Under the pieces are notes generated by a model. It saw nothing but the letters and a program-made list of their open reading frames with translations. It was not told where the DNA came from and searched no databases. This document shows, in pieces, positions 24,607 through 34,745 of a stretch of DNA of 64,000 nucleotides. Within the stretch, counting starts at the first letter, position 1, and each line of letters begins with the position of its first letter. The stretch is from contig NZ_LT906479.1 of assembly GCF_900187015.1 (NCBI RefSeq), forward strand, positions 1,116,001-1,180,000, written 5' to 3'. The position numbers and the translations under genes were made by a program. The stretch is from Serratia ficaria (GTDB lineage: Bacteria > Pseudomonadota > Gammaproteobacteria > Enterobacterales > Enterobacteriaceae).

Positions 24607-25617
24607 ATGACAGCAACACAGTACGACACTTTGGATAACCAGACGCTGCAGCAGCTTGCCGAACGGGGCCTGCGGCATTACCCCTTATCGCTCAATGGCC
24701 GGCTGAGGTTGCTGTGCCGTTCTGAAAATGCCACCTTCCGGCTGGATAGCGATGATGGTCGGCGTTTTGCGCTGCGCCTTCACCGCGCTAATTACCATCG
24801 GCGCGATGAGATCGAAAGCGAGTTGAGCTGGCTGGACGCGCTGAACGAACAGGGCATCCAGGTGCCACAGGCGGTTCGCGGAGCCGACGGCGAGCGGGTG
24901 CAAAACGTGGTTCTGGAGGATGGATCCGTGCGCCACCTGGTGATTTTCGATTGGATCGACGGTGAAATGCCGACTACCGGGGTTGATCCCCGAGCCTTCT
25001 TGCGGCTTGGCGAGATCACCGCGCAGTTGCATCAACATAGCCGCACTTGGCGGCCGCCGGCGGGGTTCAGGCGGATTGTCTGGGATCATCCCTCGATGAT
25101 CGGAGAAAAAGGGCACTGGGGTTGTTGGCGGGAGGCGCCGTATCTGGCGAGGGCCAGCCATCGGCTCATTGAAGAAGCGCTGGTGCGGGTGAATGACGAA
25201 CTGTTGGCCTATGGTCAGGCACCCCAGCGTTACGGGCTGATCCACGCCGACCTGCGGTTGAGCAATCTGCTGTTGCAAGGGGAGGAAACGCGGGTCATTG
25301 ACTTCGATGACTGTGGTTTTGGCTGGTATTTGCATGATCTGGCGGCGGCGATCAGCTTTGTCGAACATCATCCGCGGGCGCAGGAGTGGGTCGCGCATTG
25401 GTTGGCAGGCTATCAACATATCTGCCCGTTAGATGAGCGCGATCTGGCTATGGTGCCAACGTTTATCATCCAGCGGCGCATTCAGCTTTTAGCCTGGGCG
25501 GGTTCCCATGCGGAAACTGAAATGGCGCGTAGCCTGGGCGATGGTTGGGCGACGGACAGCGTGCGCTTGTGTCGCCGCTACCTGGAAACCGACCTTCTGC
25601 CCGTCGGCTCCCTCTAA
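24607..25617 (+). CDS. APH-fold kinase, probable amino-alcohol or hydroxylysine-type kinase
   Basis: A 336-residue protein of the aminoglycoside-phosphotransferase/choline-kinase superfamily. The nucleotide-anchoring lysine region is replaced by FALRLHRANYHRRDEIESELSWL. The Brenner catalytic loop is YGLIHADLRLSNLLL (HxDxxxxN) and the metal-binding motif is VIDFDDCGFGWYLHDLA. This layout fits hydroxylysine kinase, homoserine kinase II and SrkA relatives. It is divergent from the phospho-lyase and permease genes and followed by an AraC-family regulator, so I infer that it phosphorylates the amino alcohol on which the lyase acts. It could instead act on a protein or an antibiotic; context argues against that. 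Confidence 0.78.
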   Translation: MTATQYDTLDNQTLQQLAERGLRHYPLSLNGRLRLLCRSENATFRLDSDDGRRFALRLHRANYHRRDEIESELSWLDALNEQGIQVPQAVRGADGERVQNVVLEDGSVRHLVIFDWIDGEMPTTGVDPRAFLRLGEITAQLHQHSRTWRPPAGFRRIVWDHPSMIGEKGHWGCWREAPYLARASHRLIEEALVRVNDELLAYGQAPQRYGLIHADLRLSNLLLQGEETRVIDFDDCGFGWYLHDLAAAISFVEHHPRAQEWVAHWLAGYQHICPLDERDLAMVPTFIIQRRIQLLAWAGSHAETEMARSLGDGWATDSVRLCRRYLETDLLPVGSL

Positions 25618-25622
25618 GAGCG

Positions 25623-25667
25623 CACCAAAAGTAGGCGGCACGGCGGCGAAAATGCGCATTTTTGGTG
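25623..25667. promoter_or_regulatory. Nested palindromes before the AraC-family gene
   Basis: CACCAAAA (25623-25630) and TTTTGGTG (25660-25667) are perfect inverted arms. The right arm overlaps a second, perfect 14-base palindrome AAAATGCGCATTTT (25649-25662). No T-run follows, so an operator is more likely than a terminator of the kinase gene. Confidence 0.4.
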
Positions 25668-25765
25668 ATTTGTCTTCCGCCGGTGAGAGGCTCAAGAGTG
25701 GCGCGCCAAGCTGGTATGGAAGTTGCTTTTCTTTCTGCAACCTGACAACCACCGTGGGGTGAAAC

Positions 25766-26830
25766 ATGCAGACGGCGCTTTCCCGCCAACCGGGAGTGGT
25801 CACTCATCTGGAAGCCGGCCTGATGCAAGGCAATCGCGGCGTTCTGGCCGCCGCCGCCAGCGGCCTGAGCGAGTTTATTCGGCACAAGGGAGGGGATGCC
25901 GATCGGATTTTCGGCATTGCCGGCATTGACGAGCGGATGCTGAGTTGCCCGACACTCAGCATTGGTCTGAGCAACTATTGTCAGGCGCTGGAGCAGGCGG
26001 CGCGCTATTCCGGTTGTGATAATTTCGGTTTGCACTACGGGCAGCAGTTCAGGCCGCAATCGTTAGGCCTGATCGGCTATGTCGGCCTGTGTTCGCCTAC
26101 CGTGGAGTCGGCGTTGAAGAATCTGGTGGCGGCTTTCCCCCATCATCAGCACAGCACGCTGACGCGCTTGGTGGACCGGGGAGATCACTATCGCTTCGAC
26201 TACCAGGTACAGCATGGCGGAATTTTATGTAAGCGGCAGGATGCCGAACTGACATTGGGGATGGTGATGAATCTGATTCGCCACTCACTGGGTAAACGCT
26301 GGTCGCCGCGAGAGGTCCATTTTGAACATCCGCGCCCGGCCAGTTGGCATGAGCACTGTAAACGGTTCGACGCGCCGGTGTATTTCGATCAACCCTATAA
26401 TTCGTTGCTTCTGCCGAAGCGCGATCTCGGTAGGGCGATGCCGGAACAAGACGGTATTTTGTTGATGGTGGTACAAGACGCTATCTGCCGGCTGAATGCC
26501 CATACGCCGGCACAGACGCTGGTGGACGGCACCCGCGCACAGCTGCGCCTGGCATTGTTGAGCGGCGAGCCGGTATTGGAAAACATCGCCGAAAAGCTCG
26601 GCATGTCTGCCGGCTCGCTGCAACGCCGCTTGCGCGAACAGGGGCTGACTTTCACCTCGCTGGTGGATAAGGTGCGCTGTGAGCTGGCGACCCATTATTT
26701 GCAACAGCGGCACCTGCCGATTTCCGAACTGGCGCTGCTGTTGGGCTATTCCGAGGTCAGCGCGTTTTCGCGGGCCTTTCGCCGTTGGTTTGGCATCAGC
26801 CCGCGCCAGTGGCGACAGGCGCCGGTTTGA
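25766..26830 (+). CDS. AraC-family transcriptional regulator (OruR/ArgR-like, long N-terminal domain)
   Basis: A 354-residue regulator with the long N-terminal arabinose-binding-like domain typical of OruR-type AraC proteins (YCQALEQAARYSGCDNFGLHYG; PQSLGLIGYVGLCSPTVESAL). The C-terminal double helix-turn-helix has ENIAEKLGMSAGSLQRRLREQG and ISELALLLGYSEVSAFSRAF, ending FGISPRQWRQ. Such proteins usually control catabolism of amino acids or amines. It follows the kinase gene by 148 bases containing nested palindromes and is the likely regulator of the amino-alcohol locus. Its stop is four bases from that of the convergent sbcC. Confidence 0.88.
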   Translation: MQTALSRQPGVVTHLEAGLMQGNRGVLAAAASGLSEFIRHKGGDADRIFGIAGIDERMLSCPTLSIGLSNYCQALEQAARYSGCDNFGLHYGQQFRPQSLGLIGYVGLCSPTVESALKNLVAAFPHHQHSTLTRLVDRGDHYRFDYQVQHGGILCKRQDAELTLGMVMNLIRHSLGKRWSPREVHFEHPRPASWHEHCKRFDAPVYFDQPYNSLLLPKRDLGRAMPEQDGILLMVVQDAICRLNAHTPAQTLVDGTRAQLRLALLSGEPVLENIAEKLGMSAGSLQRRLREQGLTFTSLVDKVRCELATHYLQQRHLPISELALLLGYSEVSAFSRAFRRWFGISPRQWRQAPV

Positions 26831-26834
26831 ACTG

Positions 26835-29800
26835 CTATTCCAGTCGGAACTGAGGCTCCAGCCGGCTGATGCCGAGGCCGTTGACCTTTTTCACCTTGAT
26901 TTGCACCGGAATACGCTCCTTCATCGCTTCGACGTGGCTGATCACGCCGATGGTCTTGCCGGAGGCGTTGAGGCTGTCCAGCGCATCCAGCGCGGTATCG
27001 AGGGTTTCGGCGTCCAGCGTGCCGAAGCCTTCGTCGAGGAACAGCGAGTCGATGCTGGTTTTGTGGCTCACCAGGTCGGACAGCGCCAGCGCCAGCGCCA
27101 GGCTGACCAGGAAGCTCTCGCCGCCGGACAGGGTGCGAGTGTCGCGCAGCGCATCCGCCTGCCAGGTATCCACCACCTGCAGCTCCAGCGCGTCGCTGGT
27201 TTTGCGTTGCAGCAGGTAGCGCCCGTGCAGCCGGCCGAGTTGGTTATTGGCCAGGTAAACCAGATGATCGAGCGTCAGCCCCTGGGCGAAGCGGCGGAAT
27301 TTGTCGCCCTCTTTGGAGCCGATCAGCTGGTTGAGATAGCTCCAGTCGTCGTACTGCCGTTGGCTCTGGGTGATTTGCTCGAACAGCGACTGCTGATTGA
27401 GGCGGCGGGCGGCATCGCTCTCCAGCTGGTTGCGCACCTCGCCTTGCCGCAGCTGCAGCGCCTTCAACTGCTGCGCCAGTGCGGCCAGCGCCTGGTTGAG
27501 GGCGTCGGCGTCGGCGACGGTTTCATCCATCCCTTCAGGGCGGTTTTGCAGCAGCTGCTCCAGAGACTGCGCGGCCTGCGCCAACAGCGCGGCGGCCTCC
27601 ACCTGCCGCTGTTGCAGCCGCTCTTTGCGCTGCTGCAATTCGCGGCGCAGGGCGTCGTCCAGCAGTGCGGCGCTAAAGGCGGCTTCGTCGGCGAATTCGC
27701 TGTCGGCCAGCGCCTGCAGCCAGTGCTGTTCCGCCTGTCGCAGCCGCTCCTGCATCTGGCTGTGCTGTTGTTGCAGCCCGGCCTGCTGGCCGGCCAGGCG
27801 TTCGCGCAGTTCCTGCGCCTTTTGCCACTGCTCGGCGGCCTGAGCACTGGCCTGTTCGCAGGTGGTTTGTTTGGCGCGCAGCTGTTCGCGCACCTGAGCG
27901 ACCTGCTGTTCGCCGAACAGCGCCAGCCGCTGTGCGCGACGTTCGGCGAGGGTTTTCTCGCCTTCTTGCCAGCGTTGTTGCAGGTCTTGCTGCTGTTGCA
28001 GGCTGTCGGCATGGGTTTTCTGCAGCAGCGTAAAGCGCTCTTCGAGCAGCGCCAGCTGTTGCTGCGCCTGCTGCTGTTGCGTTTGCAGAGCGGCGAGCGC
28101 GTCTTTCGCCTGTTGTACCGCCTGTGCCGCCTGTTCATGCTGCTGCAGCGCCTGTTGCCCGCGCCGCTCTTCATCGTCGCAGCCGTTCAGCCAGGCGCTG
28201 AGTTGCTCGCCATCCGCCAGCGCAAAGTCGAATGCCAACGGCGCGCTGAGCTGCTGCCACTGTTGCCGTTGGGCGGCCAGCTGCTGTTCATCCTGCGCGA
28301 TAGCCTGTTGCTGGCGCTGCAATTGCTGTTGCAAGTTGTCGTAACGGGCTCGCAGTTCGACGCCCTGTTTTTGCAATGCTTCGGTCTGGATTTTCATTTG
28401 TTCCAGACGTTGCGCAGTTTCTGACAGCTTTACCTCTTGATATTGTTCTACCGCCGGATGCCGGCACGAGCCGCACAGTGGGCAGGGAGCGTCGGGCTGC
28501 AAACGTGCGCGCTCGGCTTCCAGACCAACGATCCGTTGTTCCAGCGCATACGTTTTTTCAACATCGGCCTGATGGGTTTTCTGCTGCTTAAATTGCTGAC
28601 GGACGAGTTCCAGCTGTGGCTCCAACCGGGTCAGTTCACTTTGACCGGTGTGCAACTCTTGCCGCTGCTGTTCCAGTCGTTTAACGGTTTGCTGTGATAA
28701 GGAAGAGAGCGTGAACAGCTGCTGGCGCGTCGGGCGCAGATCCGCCAGGGCGCTCAGGCGCTGGCGCAGCGGGGCCAGCGGCGTTTGCGTCTCCAGCGTT
28801 TGCTGCTGCCGTTGTTGAACGGCCAGCGCTTCGGTCAGCGCGTTCAGGCGCTGCTGATGCTGCGCCCCCTGCGTCGTCAGCTGGCCGCGCTGGACGCTGA
28901 GCTGCTCCAGCGCCGCCCGCTGCTGGGCGCACTGCTGCGCGGCGGTATCGCCGGCCTGCCGCCGCTCGGCCTGCGTCGACTGCAGTTGGGCTATCTGGTG
29001 ATCGAGCGGCGCGACCTGCTCATCGATCAGTCGTTGCTGTTGCCGCATCCGTTCGGCATGGGCTTGCTGCGCCAGGCGGGTTTTCTCCACCGCCTGCTGC
29101 AGCGGCGTCAGCTGCGCCGAGTGCCGTTCCTGTTGCTGCGTCAGCAGGGCTGCCTGCTGTTGTATCGTCTGCAGCTCGGCACGGCAGCGATCGCGTTCGT
29201 TGCGCAGCGGGCGCAGCTGTTCGGCCGGTTCGCTGCGCGCCAATTGCCGCAGCTGCGGGGCGGCGTCGGCCTGTTCGCGCTGCACGCCGTCCAGCTGCCG
29301 TTGGCTGTTATCCCGCTGCAGCCGGAGGCGCTGCCACTGCTGCAGCCAGCCCAGCGCCTGTTGCTGCCGCTGATTCTGCCGGCTGAGCGCCTGCTCCTCC
29401 GTCGCCAGCTCCGCCTGCAGGGTTGCCAACCGTTGGCGCTGCTCGTCGTTCAGCAGCTCGATGCCGCTGGCGCGCTGGTGCAGCGCATCCAGATCGGCCT
29501 TGGCCTGCTTGTGCCGTTCGAACACCTGCTCCGACAGGCGGCCGTAAATCTCGGTGCCGGTCAGCTCTTCCAGCAGCTCGGCGCGGTCATTGGCGTCGGC
29601 GTTGAGGAAGGCGGCGAACTGCCCCTGGGACAGCATCATCGACTTGGTGAAGCGGCCGAAATCCAGCCCGGTGATGGCGGCGGTCAGCTCCAGCTTGTCG
29701 CGCACCTTGTCCGCCAGGATCTTGCCGTCCTCGCGCAGCGCCAGCTCGACCTTCGGCGCCTGCAGGTTGCCGTCCGGGGCGTTTTTGGCCCGGCGCTGGC

Positions 29801-30086
29801 TCCAGAAGGCGCGGTAGCCGATCCCCTTCACCTCAAACTCCACCTCCGCCAGCGACTCGGCGGTGTGGCGGGTCATCAGTTCGTTCTGGCTCGGGGTCAC
29901 GTTGAGGCGCGGCGTCTGGTGATACAGCGCCAGGCAAATGGCGTCCAGCAGGGTGGTCTTGCCCGCGCCGGTCGGCCCGGTGATGGCGAATAACCCATTG
30001 CTGGCGAAAGGTTCGGCGGTGAAGTCGATTTTCCACTCACCCTGCAATGAGTTGAGGTTCTTTAACCGCAGGCTGAGAATTTTCAT
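26835..30086 (-). CDS. sbcC: Exonuclease SbcCD, ATPase subunit SbcC
   Basis: A 1083-residue SMC-like ATPase (E. coli 1048). It has the N-terminal Walker [10 protein letters not shown], long glutamine-rich coiled-coil arms, a zinc-hook CPLCG near residue 533 and the C-terminal signature [20 protein letters not shown] with Walker [13 protein letters not shown]. With SbcD it forms the Rad50-Mre11-type nuclease that opens DNA hairpins and processes protein-blocked ends. The start ATG overlaps the sbcD stop (ATGA), so translation is coupled. The gene runs to within four bases of the AraC gene. Confidence 0.97.
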   Translation of the reverse strand: MKILSLRLKNLNSLQGEWKIDFTAEPFASNGLFAITGPTGAGKTTLLDAICLALYHQTPRLNVTPSQNELMTRHTAESLAEVEFEVKGIGYRAFWSQRRAKNAPDGNLQAPKVELALREDGKILADKVRDKLELTAAITGLDFGRFTKSMMLSQGQFAAFLNADANDRAELLEELTGTEIYGRLSEQVFERHKQAKADLDALHQRASGIELLNDEQRQRLATLQAELATEEQALSRQNQRQQQALGWLQQWQRLRLQRDNSQRQLDGVQREQADAAPQLRQLARSEPAEQLRPLRNERDRCRAELQTIQQQAALLTQQQERHSAQLTPLQQAVEKTRLAQQAHAERMRQQQRLIDEQVAPLDHQIAQLQSTQAERRQAGDTAAQQCAQQRAALEQLSVQRGQLTTQGAQHQQRLNALTEALAVQQRQQQTLETQTPLAPLRQRLSALADLRPTRQQLFTLSSLSQQTVKRLEQQRQELHTGQSELTRLEPQLELVRQQFKQQKTHQADVEKTYALEQRIVGLEAERARLQPDAPCPLCGSCRHPAVEQYQEVKLSETAQRLEQMKIQTEALQKQGVELRARYDNLQQQLQRQQQAIAQDEQQLAAQRQQWQQLSAPLAFDFALADGEQLSAWLNGCDDEERRGQQALQQHEQAAQAVQQAKDALAALQTQQQQAQQQLALLEERFTLLQKTHADSLQQQQDLQQRWQEGEKTLAERRAQRLALFGEQQVAQVREQLRAKQTTCEQASAQAAEQWQKAQELRERLAGQQAGLQQQHSQMQERLRQAEQHWLQALADSEFADEAAFSAALLDDALRRELQQRKERLQQRQVEAAALLAQAAQSLEQLLQNRPEGMDETVADADALNQALAALAQQLKALQLRQGEVRNQLESDAARRLNQQSLFEQITQSQRQYDDWSYLNQLIGSKEGDKFRRFAQGLTLDHLVYLANNQLGRLHGRYLLQRKTSDALELQVVDTWQADALRDTRTLSGGESFLVSLALALALSDLVSHKTSIDSLFLDEGFGTLDAETLDTALDALDSLNASGKTIGVISHVEAMKERIPVQIKVKKVNGLGISRLEPQFRLE

Positions 30087-31315
30087 TGGTCCGCCTCCCG
30101 TTGAGGATGCCGCACCTCATCGACCACCTGATGGAACATCTGGCGCATCCGCTGCTGACGCGCTTCGGCCATCTCCGGCTCCTGCGCCAGCCGCCGTTCA
30201 AACACTTCGCTGACGCTCAGCTCGTTGAGCGTTTCCTTATCCTGCTGTTCGATCGCCTGGCGGCGCTGCTCCTTGCTGCGCCGCAGCAGCACCACCTCCA
30301 CCGGCAGCTCATCCGCCAGCAGCTGGATGCGGCGCTGAATGTCGCTGAGGTAGTCCTGGGTCGCCACCTCGATATCCAGCCATACCGGCAATTCGCCTTG
30401 ATAATCGGCGAACTGCCGCAGTTGTTGCTCTATCTGCGGCAAATCGCCCTTGATCAGCCGCATAGGCTGGAAGCTGGGGATCTCCAGCGGCGTCACCTGC
30501 TGCAGGGCGCCGGCGGCGAAGTCGACCATGAACACGCTTTTGGCCTTGCCCAGTTCATCGAAGCTGAGCGGGATAGGCGAGCCGCTGTAGCGAATATGCT
30601 CCGACTTGGCGACGTTTTGCGCGCGATGAATATGGCCCAGCGCAATGTAGTCGGCGGGGGGAAACGCCTGCGCCGGGAAGGCGTCCAGCGTGCCGATGTA
30701 GATATCGCGCACCGAGTCGGAGGCGGTGACGCCGACGGTGGTCAGGTGGCCGGTGGCGACGATCGGCAGCGGCAATCCCAGTTGGTCGCGGCGGTCGCAG
30801 GCCGCCCGATACAGCGCCTGATAATGTTCGGCGATCGCTTCCTGCAGCGCCAGCTGCTTCTGCGCGCCGGATTCGCCGGCGCGGCTGGTGAGCAGGTCGC
30901 GCGGCCGCAGGAACGGGATGGCGCACAACACCGCGCCCGGCTGGCCGTCGCGTTGGTTCAGCACCAGAATTTGCCGTTCGATGTCGCTCTGCGCGTTGGC
31001 GATCACCGTCGCGTTCAGGCAGGAAAGCAGCTCGCGCGATTCGTTCAGCGTCGCCACCGAGTCGTGGTTGCCGCCCAGCACCACCAGCTGGCAGCCGGTG
31101 CGCCGCAGCTCCACCACAAAGCGGTTATACAGCTCGCGGGCGTAGCTGGGCGGGGAGCCGGTATCGAACAGGTCGCCGGCGACGATCAGCGCATCCACCT
31201 GCTGTTGTTCGATCCGTTCGATCAGCCAGCGCAAGAAAGCCTGATGCTCGGCGGCGCGGCTCTTGGTGAAAAAGTACTGGCCAAGATGCCAGTCAGAGGT
31301 GTGGATCAGGCGCAT
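30083..31315 (-). CDS. sbcD: Exonuclease SbcCD, nuclease subunit SbcD
   Basis: A 410-residue Mre11-type metallophosphoesterase. The metal-binding motifs come in order: DWHLGQYF (I), [11 protein letters not shown] (II), LGGNHDSVA (III), VATGHLT and GHIHRAQ (IV/V). A C-terminal capping domain follows. It nicks and degrades DNA from hairpins and double-strand ends together with SbcC. It is the first gene of the sbcDC operon, divergent from phoB across about 220 bases, as in E. coli. Confidence 0.97.
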   Translation of the reverse strand: MRLIHTSDWHLGQYFFTKSRAAEHQAFLRWLIERIEQQQVDALIVAGDLFDTGSPPSYARELYNRFVVELRRTGCQLVVLGGNHDSVATLNESRELLSCLNATVIANAQSDIERQILVLNQRDGQPGAVLCAIPFLRPRDLLTSRAGESGAQKQLALQEAIAEHYQALYRAACDRRDQLGLPLPIVATGHLTTVGVTASDSVRDIYIGTLDAFPAQAFPPADYIALGHIHRAQNVAKSEHIRYSGSPIPLSFDELGKAKSVFMVDFAAGALQQVTPLEIPSFQPMRLIKGDLPQIEQQLRQFADYQGELPVWLDIEVATQDYLSDIQRRIQLLADELPVEVVLLRRSKEQRRQAIEQQDKETLNELSVSEVFERRLAQEPEMAEARQQRMRQMFHQVVDEVRHPQREADQ

Positions 31316-31469
31316 GACACTCCCGGGGCGATAAGGTAATGGCGAGGATTATAAAGGGCGCGGCAGCGGCTGTCGTGACGCAATCATTATGACAACCGAA
31401 TGATTTTTCTTTTATGTAAAAAATAATCGCTATGCTTACTGCCTATAACCATCCCTTTTTTTCATAAAA

Positions 31470-31492
31470 GTGTCACAAAACTGACGCATAAT
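31470..31492 (+). promoter_or_regulatory. phoB: Pho box and -10 of phoB
   Basis: GTGTCACAAAACTGACGC (31470-31487) is a two-repeat Pho box, preceded by a third, weaker repeat (TTTTTCATAAAA). The following CATAAT (31487-31492) is the -10. The arrangement copies the autoregulated E. coli phoB promoter almost base for base. Confidence 0.88.
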
Positions 31493-31539
31493 GGCGCCCG
31501 CAATCAACTGTGATCGCTAACACATTGGCAGGATTGACG

Positions 31540-32229
31540 ATGGCAAGACGCATACTGGTGGTGGAAGACGAAGCGCCGATCCGTGAGATGGTGTGCTTTG
31601 TGTTGGAACAGAATGGTTACCAACCGTTGGAAGCCGAGGATTATGACAGCGCCGTGACGCGCCTGTCTGAGCCGTTCCCTGATTTGGTGTTGCTCGACTG
31701 GATGTTGCCCGGAGGTTCCGGCATTCAGTTTATCAAACATATGAAGCGCGAAGCGCTGACCCGCGACATTCCGGTGATGATGCTGACCGCGCGCGGCGAA
31801 GAAGAAGATCGGGTGCGCGGCCTGGAAGTGGGGGCGGACGATTACATCACCAAACCTTTCTCGCCCAAGGAGCTGGTGGCGCGCATCAAGGCGGTAATGC
31901 GCCGCATCTCCCCGATGGCGGTGGAAGAAGTGATTGAAATGCAAGGGCTGAGCCTGGACCCTTCCTCACACCGCGTGATGGCCAACGATCAGGCGCTGGA
32001 TATGGGGCCGACCGAGTTCAAACTGCTGCACTTCTTTATGACCCATCCGGAGCGTGTTTATAGCCGCGAACAGTTGCTTAATCACGTCTGGGGCACTAAC
32101 GTTTATGTGGAAGACCGTACCGTTGACGTGCATATCCGTCGGCTCCGCAAGGCGTTAGAGACCAGTGGTCATGATAAAATGGTTCAAACCGTTCGGGGCA
32201 CCGGCTACCGGTTCTCAACGCGCTACTGA
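31540..32229 (+). CDS. phoB: Phosphate regulon response regulator PhoB
   Basis: A 229-residue OmpR-type regulator beginning [20 protein letters not shown], as in E. coli. Receiver: acidic pair at residues 9-11, phosphoacceptor Asp53 in LLDWMLPG, Thr in MMLTARG, Lys in ITKPFSP. Output: winged helix with the recognition-helix region [14 protein letters not shown] and GTGYRF. Under phosphate limitation it is phosphorylated by PhoR and binds Pho boxes, including the one in its own promoter. A longer in-frame start ten codons upstream is rejected by homology. Confidence 0.97.
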   Translation: MARRILVVEDEAPIREMVCFVLEQNGYQPLEAEDYDSAVTRLSEPFPDLVLLDWMLPGGSGIQFIKHMKREALTRDIPVMMLTARGEEEDRVRGLEVGADDYITKPFSPKELVARIKAVMRRISPMAVEEVIEMQGLSLDPSSHRVMANDQALDMGPTEFKLLHFFMTHPERVYSREQLLNHVWGTNVYVEDRTVDVHIRRLRKALETSGHDKMVQTVRGTGYRFSTRY

Positions 32230-32253
32230 TCGCGCCGCGCTGGAGAATATGCC

Positions 32254-33570
32254 GTGTTAGAACGTCTGTCGTGGAAGAGGCTGGCCCTGGAGCTGGCCCT
32301 TTTCTGTCTGCCCGCCTTGCTGCTGGGCCTGATTTTCGGTTATCTGCCCTGGTTCCTGCTGGCGTCCGCGCTGGCGGCGCTGGCCTGGAATTTTTATAAC
32401 CAACTCAAACTCTCTCACTGGCTGTGGGTCGATCGCAGCATGACGCCGCCCCCGGGGCGCTGGAGCTGGGAGCCGCTGTTCTACGGGCTGTACCAGATGC
32501 AGCAGCGCAATCGCCGCCGCCGCCGCGAGCTGGCCTTGTTGATCAAGCGTTTCCGCAGCGGAGCCGAATCGCTGCCCGATGCGGTGGTGATGACCACCGT
32601 CGAAGGCAACATCTTTTGGTGCAACGGGCTGGCGCAACACCTGCTGGGCTTCCGCTGGCCGGAAGACAACGGCCAGCATATCCTCAACCTGCTGCGTTAC
32701 CCCGAATTCACCCACTACCTGCAACAGCAGGAGTTCTCGCGCCCGCTGACGCTGCAGCTGAATAACGAACACTACGTCGAATTCCGCGTGATGCCCTATT
32801 CCGAGGGGCAGCTGCTGATGGTGGCGCGCGACGTCACCCAAATGCGCCAGTTGGAAGGCGCGCGGCGCAACTTCTTCGCCAACGTCAGCCACGAGCTGCG
32901 CACGCCGCTGACGGTGCTGCAGGGCTACCTGGAGATGATGAGCGACGAAGAGCTGGACGGCTCGCTGCGCGGCAGGGCGCTGGGCACCATGCAGGAGCAG
33001 ACCCGGCGCATGGACGGGCTGGTCAAGCAGCTGCTGACGCTGTCGCGCATCGAGGCGGCGCCCAACGTGGAAATGAATGAACGGGTGGACATTCCGCTGA
33101 TGCTGCGGGTGCTGCAGCGCGAAGCGCAGTCGCTGAGCGGCGGCAACCACGAAATCACCTTCCGGGTGAACGAGCAGCTTAAGGTGTTCGGCAACGACGA
33201 TCAGCTGCGCAGCGCGGTGTCGAACCTGGTGTATAACGCGGTCAATCACACGCCGAAGGGCACCAATATCGAAGTGAGCTGGCAGCAGACGCCGCAGGGC
33301 GCGCAGTTCCAGGTCAGCGACAACGGGCCGGGCATCGCCGCCGAACATATACCGCGCCTGACCGAGCGCTTTTACCGCGTCGACAAGGCGCGCTCGCGCC
33401 AGACCGGCGGCAGCGGGCTGGGGCTGGCGATCGTCAAGCACGCGCTCAGCCACCACGATGCGCGGCTGGAAATCCTCAGCGAGCCGGGGAGCGGCACGCG
33501 ATTCATCTTTACCTTGCCTAACCGGTTGATTGTTCCCGCCGCTTTATCAGAGAATGCGGTGAAAAATTAA
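32254..33570 (+). CDS. phoR: Phosphate regulon sensor kinase PhoR
   Basis: A 438-residue kinase with a GTG start nine bases after TGGAG. It has two N-terminal membrane helices (about 10-30 and 32-50) with almost no periplasmic loop, a charged linker [16 protein letters not shown] and a PAS domain (about 105-195). The kinase core has His213 in [10 protein letters not shown], the N box [10 protein letters not shown] and G boxes DNGPGIA and GSGLGLAIV. As in E. coli it senses phosphate through the PstSCAB-PhoU complex rather than directly. It forms an operon with phoB and, 17 bases downstream, a PstS-like gene. Confidence 0.97.
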   Translation: MLERLSWKRLALELALFCLPALLLGLIFGYLPWFLLASALAALAWNFYNQLKLSHWLWVDRSMTPPPGRWSWEPLFYGLYQMQQRNRRRRRELALLIKRFRSGAESLPDAVVMTTVEGNIFWCNGLAQHLLGFRWPEDNGQHILNLLRYPEFTHYLQQQEFSRPLTLQLNNEHYVEFRVMPYSEGQLLMVARDVTQMRQLEGARRNFFANVSHELRTPLTVLQGYLEMMSDEELDGSLRGRALGTMQEQTRRMDGLVKQLLTLSRIEAAPNVEMNERVDIPLMLRVLQREAQSLSGGNHEITFRVNEQLKVFGNDDQLRSAVSNLVYNAVNHTPKGTNIEVSWQQTPQGAQFQVSDNGPGIAAEHIPRLTERFYRVDKARSRQTGGSGLGLAIVKHALSHHDARLEILSEPGSGTRFIFTLPNRLIVPAALSENAVKN

Positions 33571-33586
33571 CGCGCGAGACACCGGT

Positions 33587-34525
33587 ATGACCCGAATTTC
33601 CCGATGGCTGTTGCTTTGCCTGGCGCTGCTGGCCGGTCGCGGCGCATTGGCGCAGCCTGACGGCATGCTGTCGGGCAACCTGTCCAGCGTCGGTTCCGAT
33701 ACCCTGGCCAATCTGATGGCGCTGTGGGCGCAGGATTTCAGCCAGCATTATCCCAACGTCAATCTGCAGATCCAGGCCGCCGGTTCCTCGACCGCGCCGA
33801 CCGCACTGGCGGCGGGCGCCGCTCAGCTTGGGCCGATGAGCCGGCCGATGAAGGCGGCGGAGGTGTCGGCGTTCGAACACCGTTACGGCTATGCGCCGCT
33901 GGCGGTGCCGGTGGCGGTGGACGCGCTGGTGGTGCTGGTGCATCAGGACAATCCGCTGCGCGGCCTTAATCTGCCGCAGCTCGACCGGATCTTCTCCGCC
34001 ACCCGGCGCTGCGGCGAAAGCCGCCCGCTGACGCGCTGGGGCGAGCTGGGGCTCAGCGGCGACTGGGCGCCGCGCGCGCTGCAGCGCTTCGGCCGCAACT
34101 CCGCTTCCGGCACCTACGGTTATTTCAAGCTGCGCGCGCTGTGCGGCGGGGACTTCATGCCGCGGGTCAACGAGCTGCCGGGCTCGGCTTCGGTGGTGCA
34201 GGCGGTGGCGGGGTCATTGAACAGCATCGGTTACGCCAGCATCGGTTTCCGCGCCAGCGGCGTGCGCCTGCTGCCGTTGGCCGAGTCGGGCGAGGATTAC
34301 ATCGCCCCCACCGACGCCAACGTGCGCAACGGCAGCTATCCGCTGTCGCGTTATCTGTATATCTACATCAACAAGGCGCCCAGCCAGCCGTTGGAGCCGC
34401 TGACCGCCGCCTTCCTCGACCGGGTGCTGTCGGACGCCGGGCAGGGGCTGGTCAACCACGACGGCTATCTGCCGCTGCCGCCCGCCACGCTGCAGAAAAC
34501 CCGTCAGGCGCTGGGACTGAAATAA
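33587..34525 (+). CDS. PstS-like periplasmic phosphate-binding protein
   Basis: A 312-residue exported protein with a signal peptide (residues 1-22, ...GALA-QP). Phosphate-binding landmarks of the PstS family are [55 protein letters not shown] and [25 protein letters not shown]. It is more divergent than the PstS of the main pst operon (about 320-346 residues), and no pstC, pstA or pstB follows. It begins 17 bases after phoR, so it is almost certainly cotranscribed with phoBR and phosphate-regulated. It may be an auxiliary binder or a sensor linked to PhoR; this is inference. Confidence 0.88.
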   Translation: MTRISRWLLLCLALLAGRGALAQPDGMLSGNLSSVGSDTLANLMALWAQDFSQHYPNVNLQIQAAGSSTAPTALAAGAAQLGPMSRPMKAAEVSAFEHRYGYAPLAVPVAVDALVVLVHQDNPLRGLNLPQLDRIFSATRRCGESRPLTRWGELGLSGDWAPRALQRFGRNSASGTYGYFKLRALCGGDFMPRVNELPGSASVVQAVAGSLNSIGYASIGFRASGVRLLPLAESGEDYIAPTDANVRNGSYPLSRYLYIYINKAPSQPLEPLTAAFLDRVLSDAGQGLVNHDGYLPLPPATLQKTRQALGLK

Positions 34526-34637
34526 CGTCGCGCCTTCCTGAGGCCGCCGCCCGGCGGCCAACATGAATTCTTCTCAACAGCGATGAAATTTCTTCCATTG
34601 CCGCCCGCCGATGCGCATGACAGGATGCCCTTCAATA

Positions 34638-34661
34638 AGACTTTTAGACGTCCGGATGTCC
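34638..34661 (+). promoter_or_regulatory. Three tandem MetJ (met) boxes
   Basis: AGACTTTT, AGACGTCC and GGATGTCC stand in exact 8-base register and match the met-box consensus AGACGTCT at 6, 7 and 5 of 8 positions. They lie 85-108 bases before the methionine synthase-like gene. MetJ dimers bind two or more adjacent boxes, so repression by methionine/SAM is expected. Confidence 0.72.
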
Positions 34662-34745
34662 ATGATAACCCGGCGTAATAGTTCAACCTGTAAATCATTG
34701 AAGCGGACGGTTCGTTCCGGCCGCGCGTCTTCGGGAGTTCAAAAA

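Noticed and set aside
24355..24678. N-terminal extension of the class III PLP enzyme
   Set aside because: The extra 108 residues have no homology, cross the divergent control region and the start of the kinase gene, and ATG 24354 has its own ribosome site.
26679..29993. Plus-strand frames of 400-580 codons opposite sbcC
   Set aside because: They are leucine/glutamine-rich shadows of the SbcC coiled coils.
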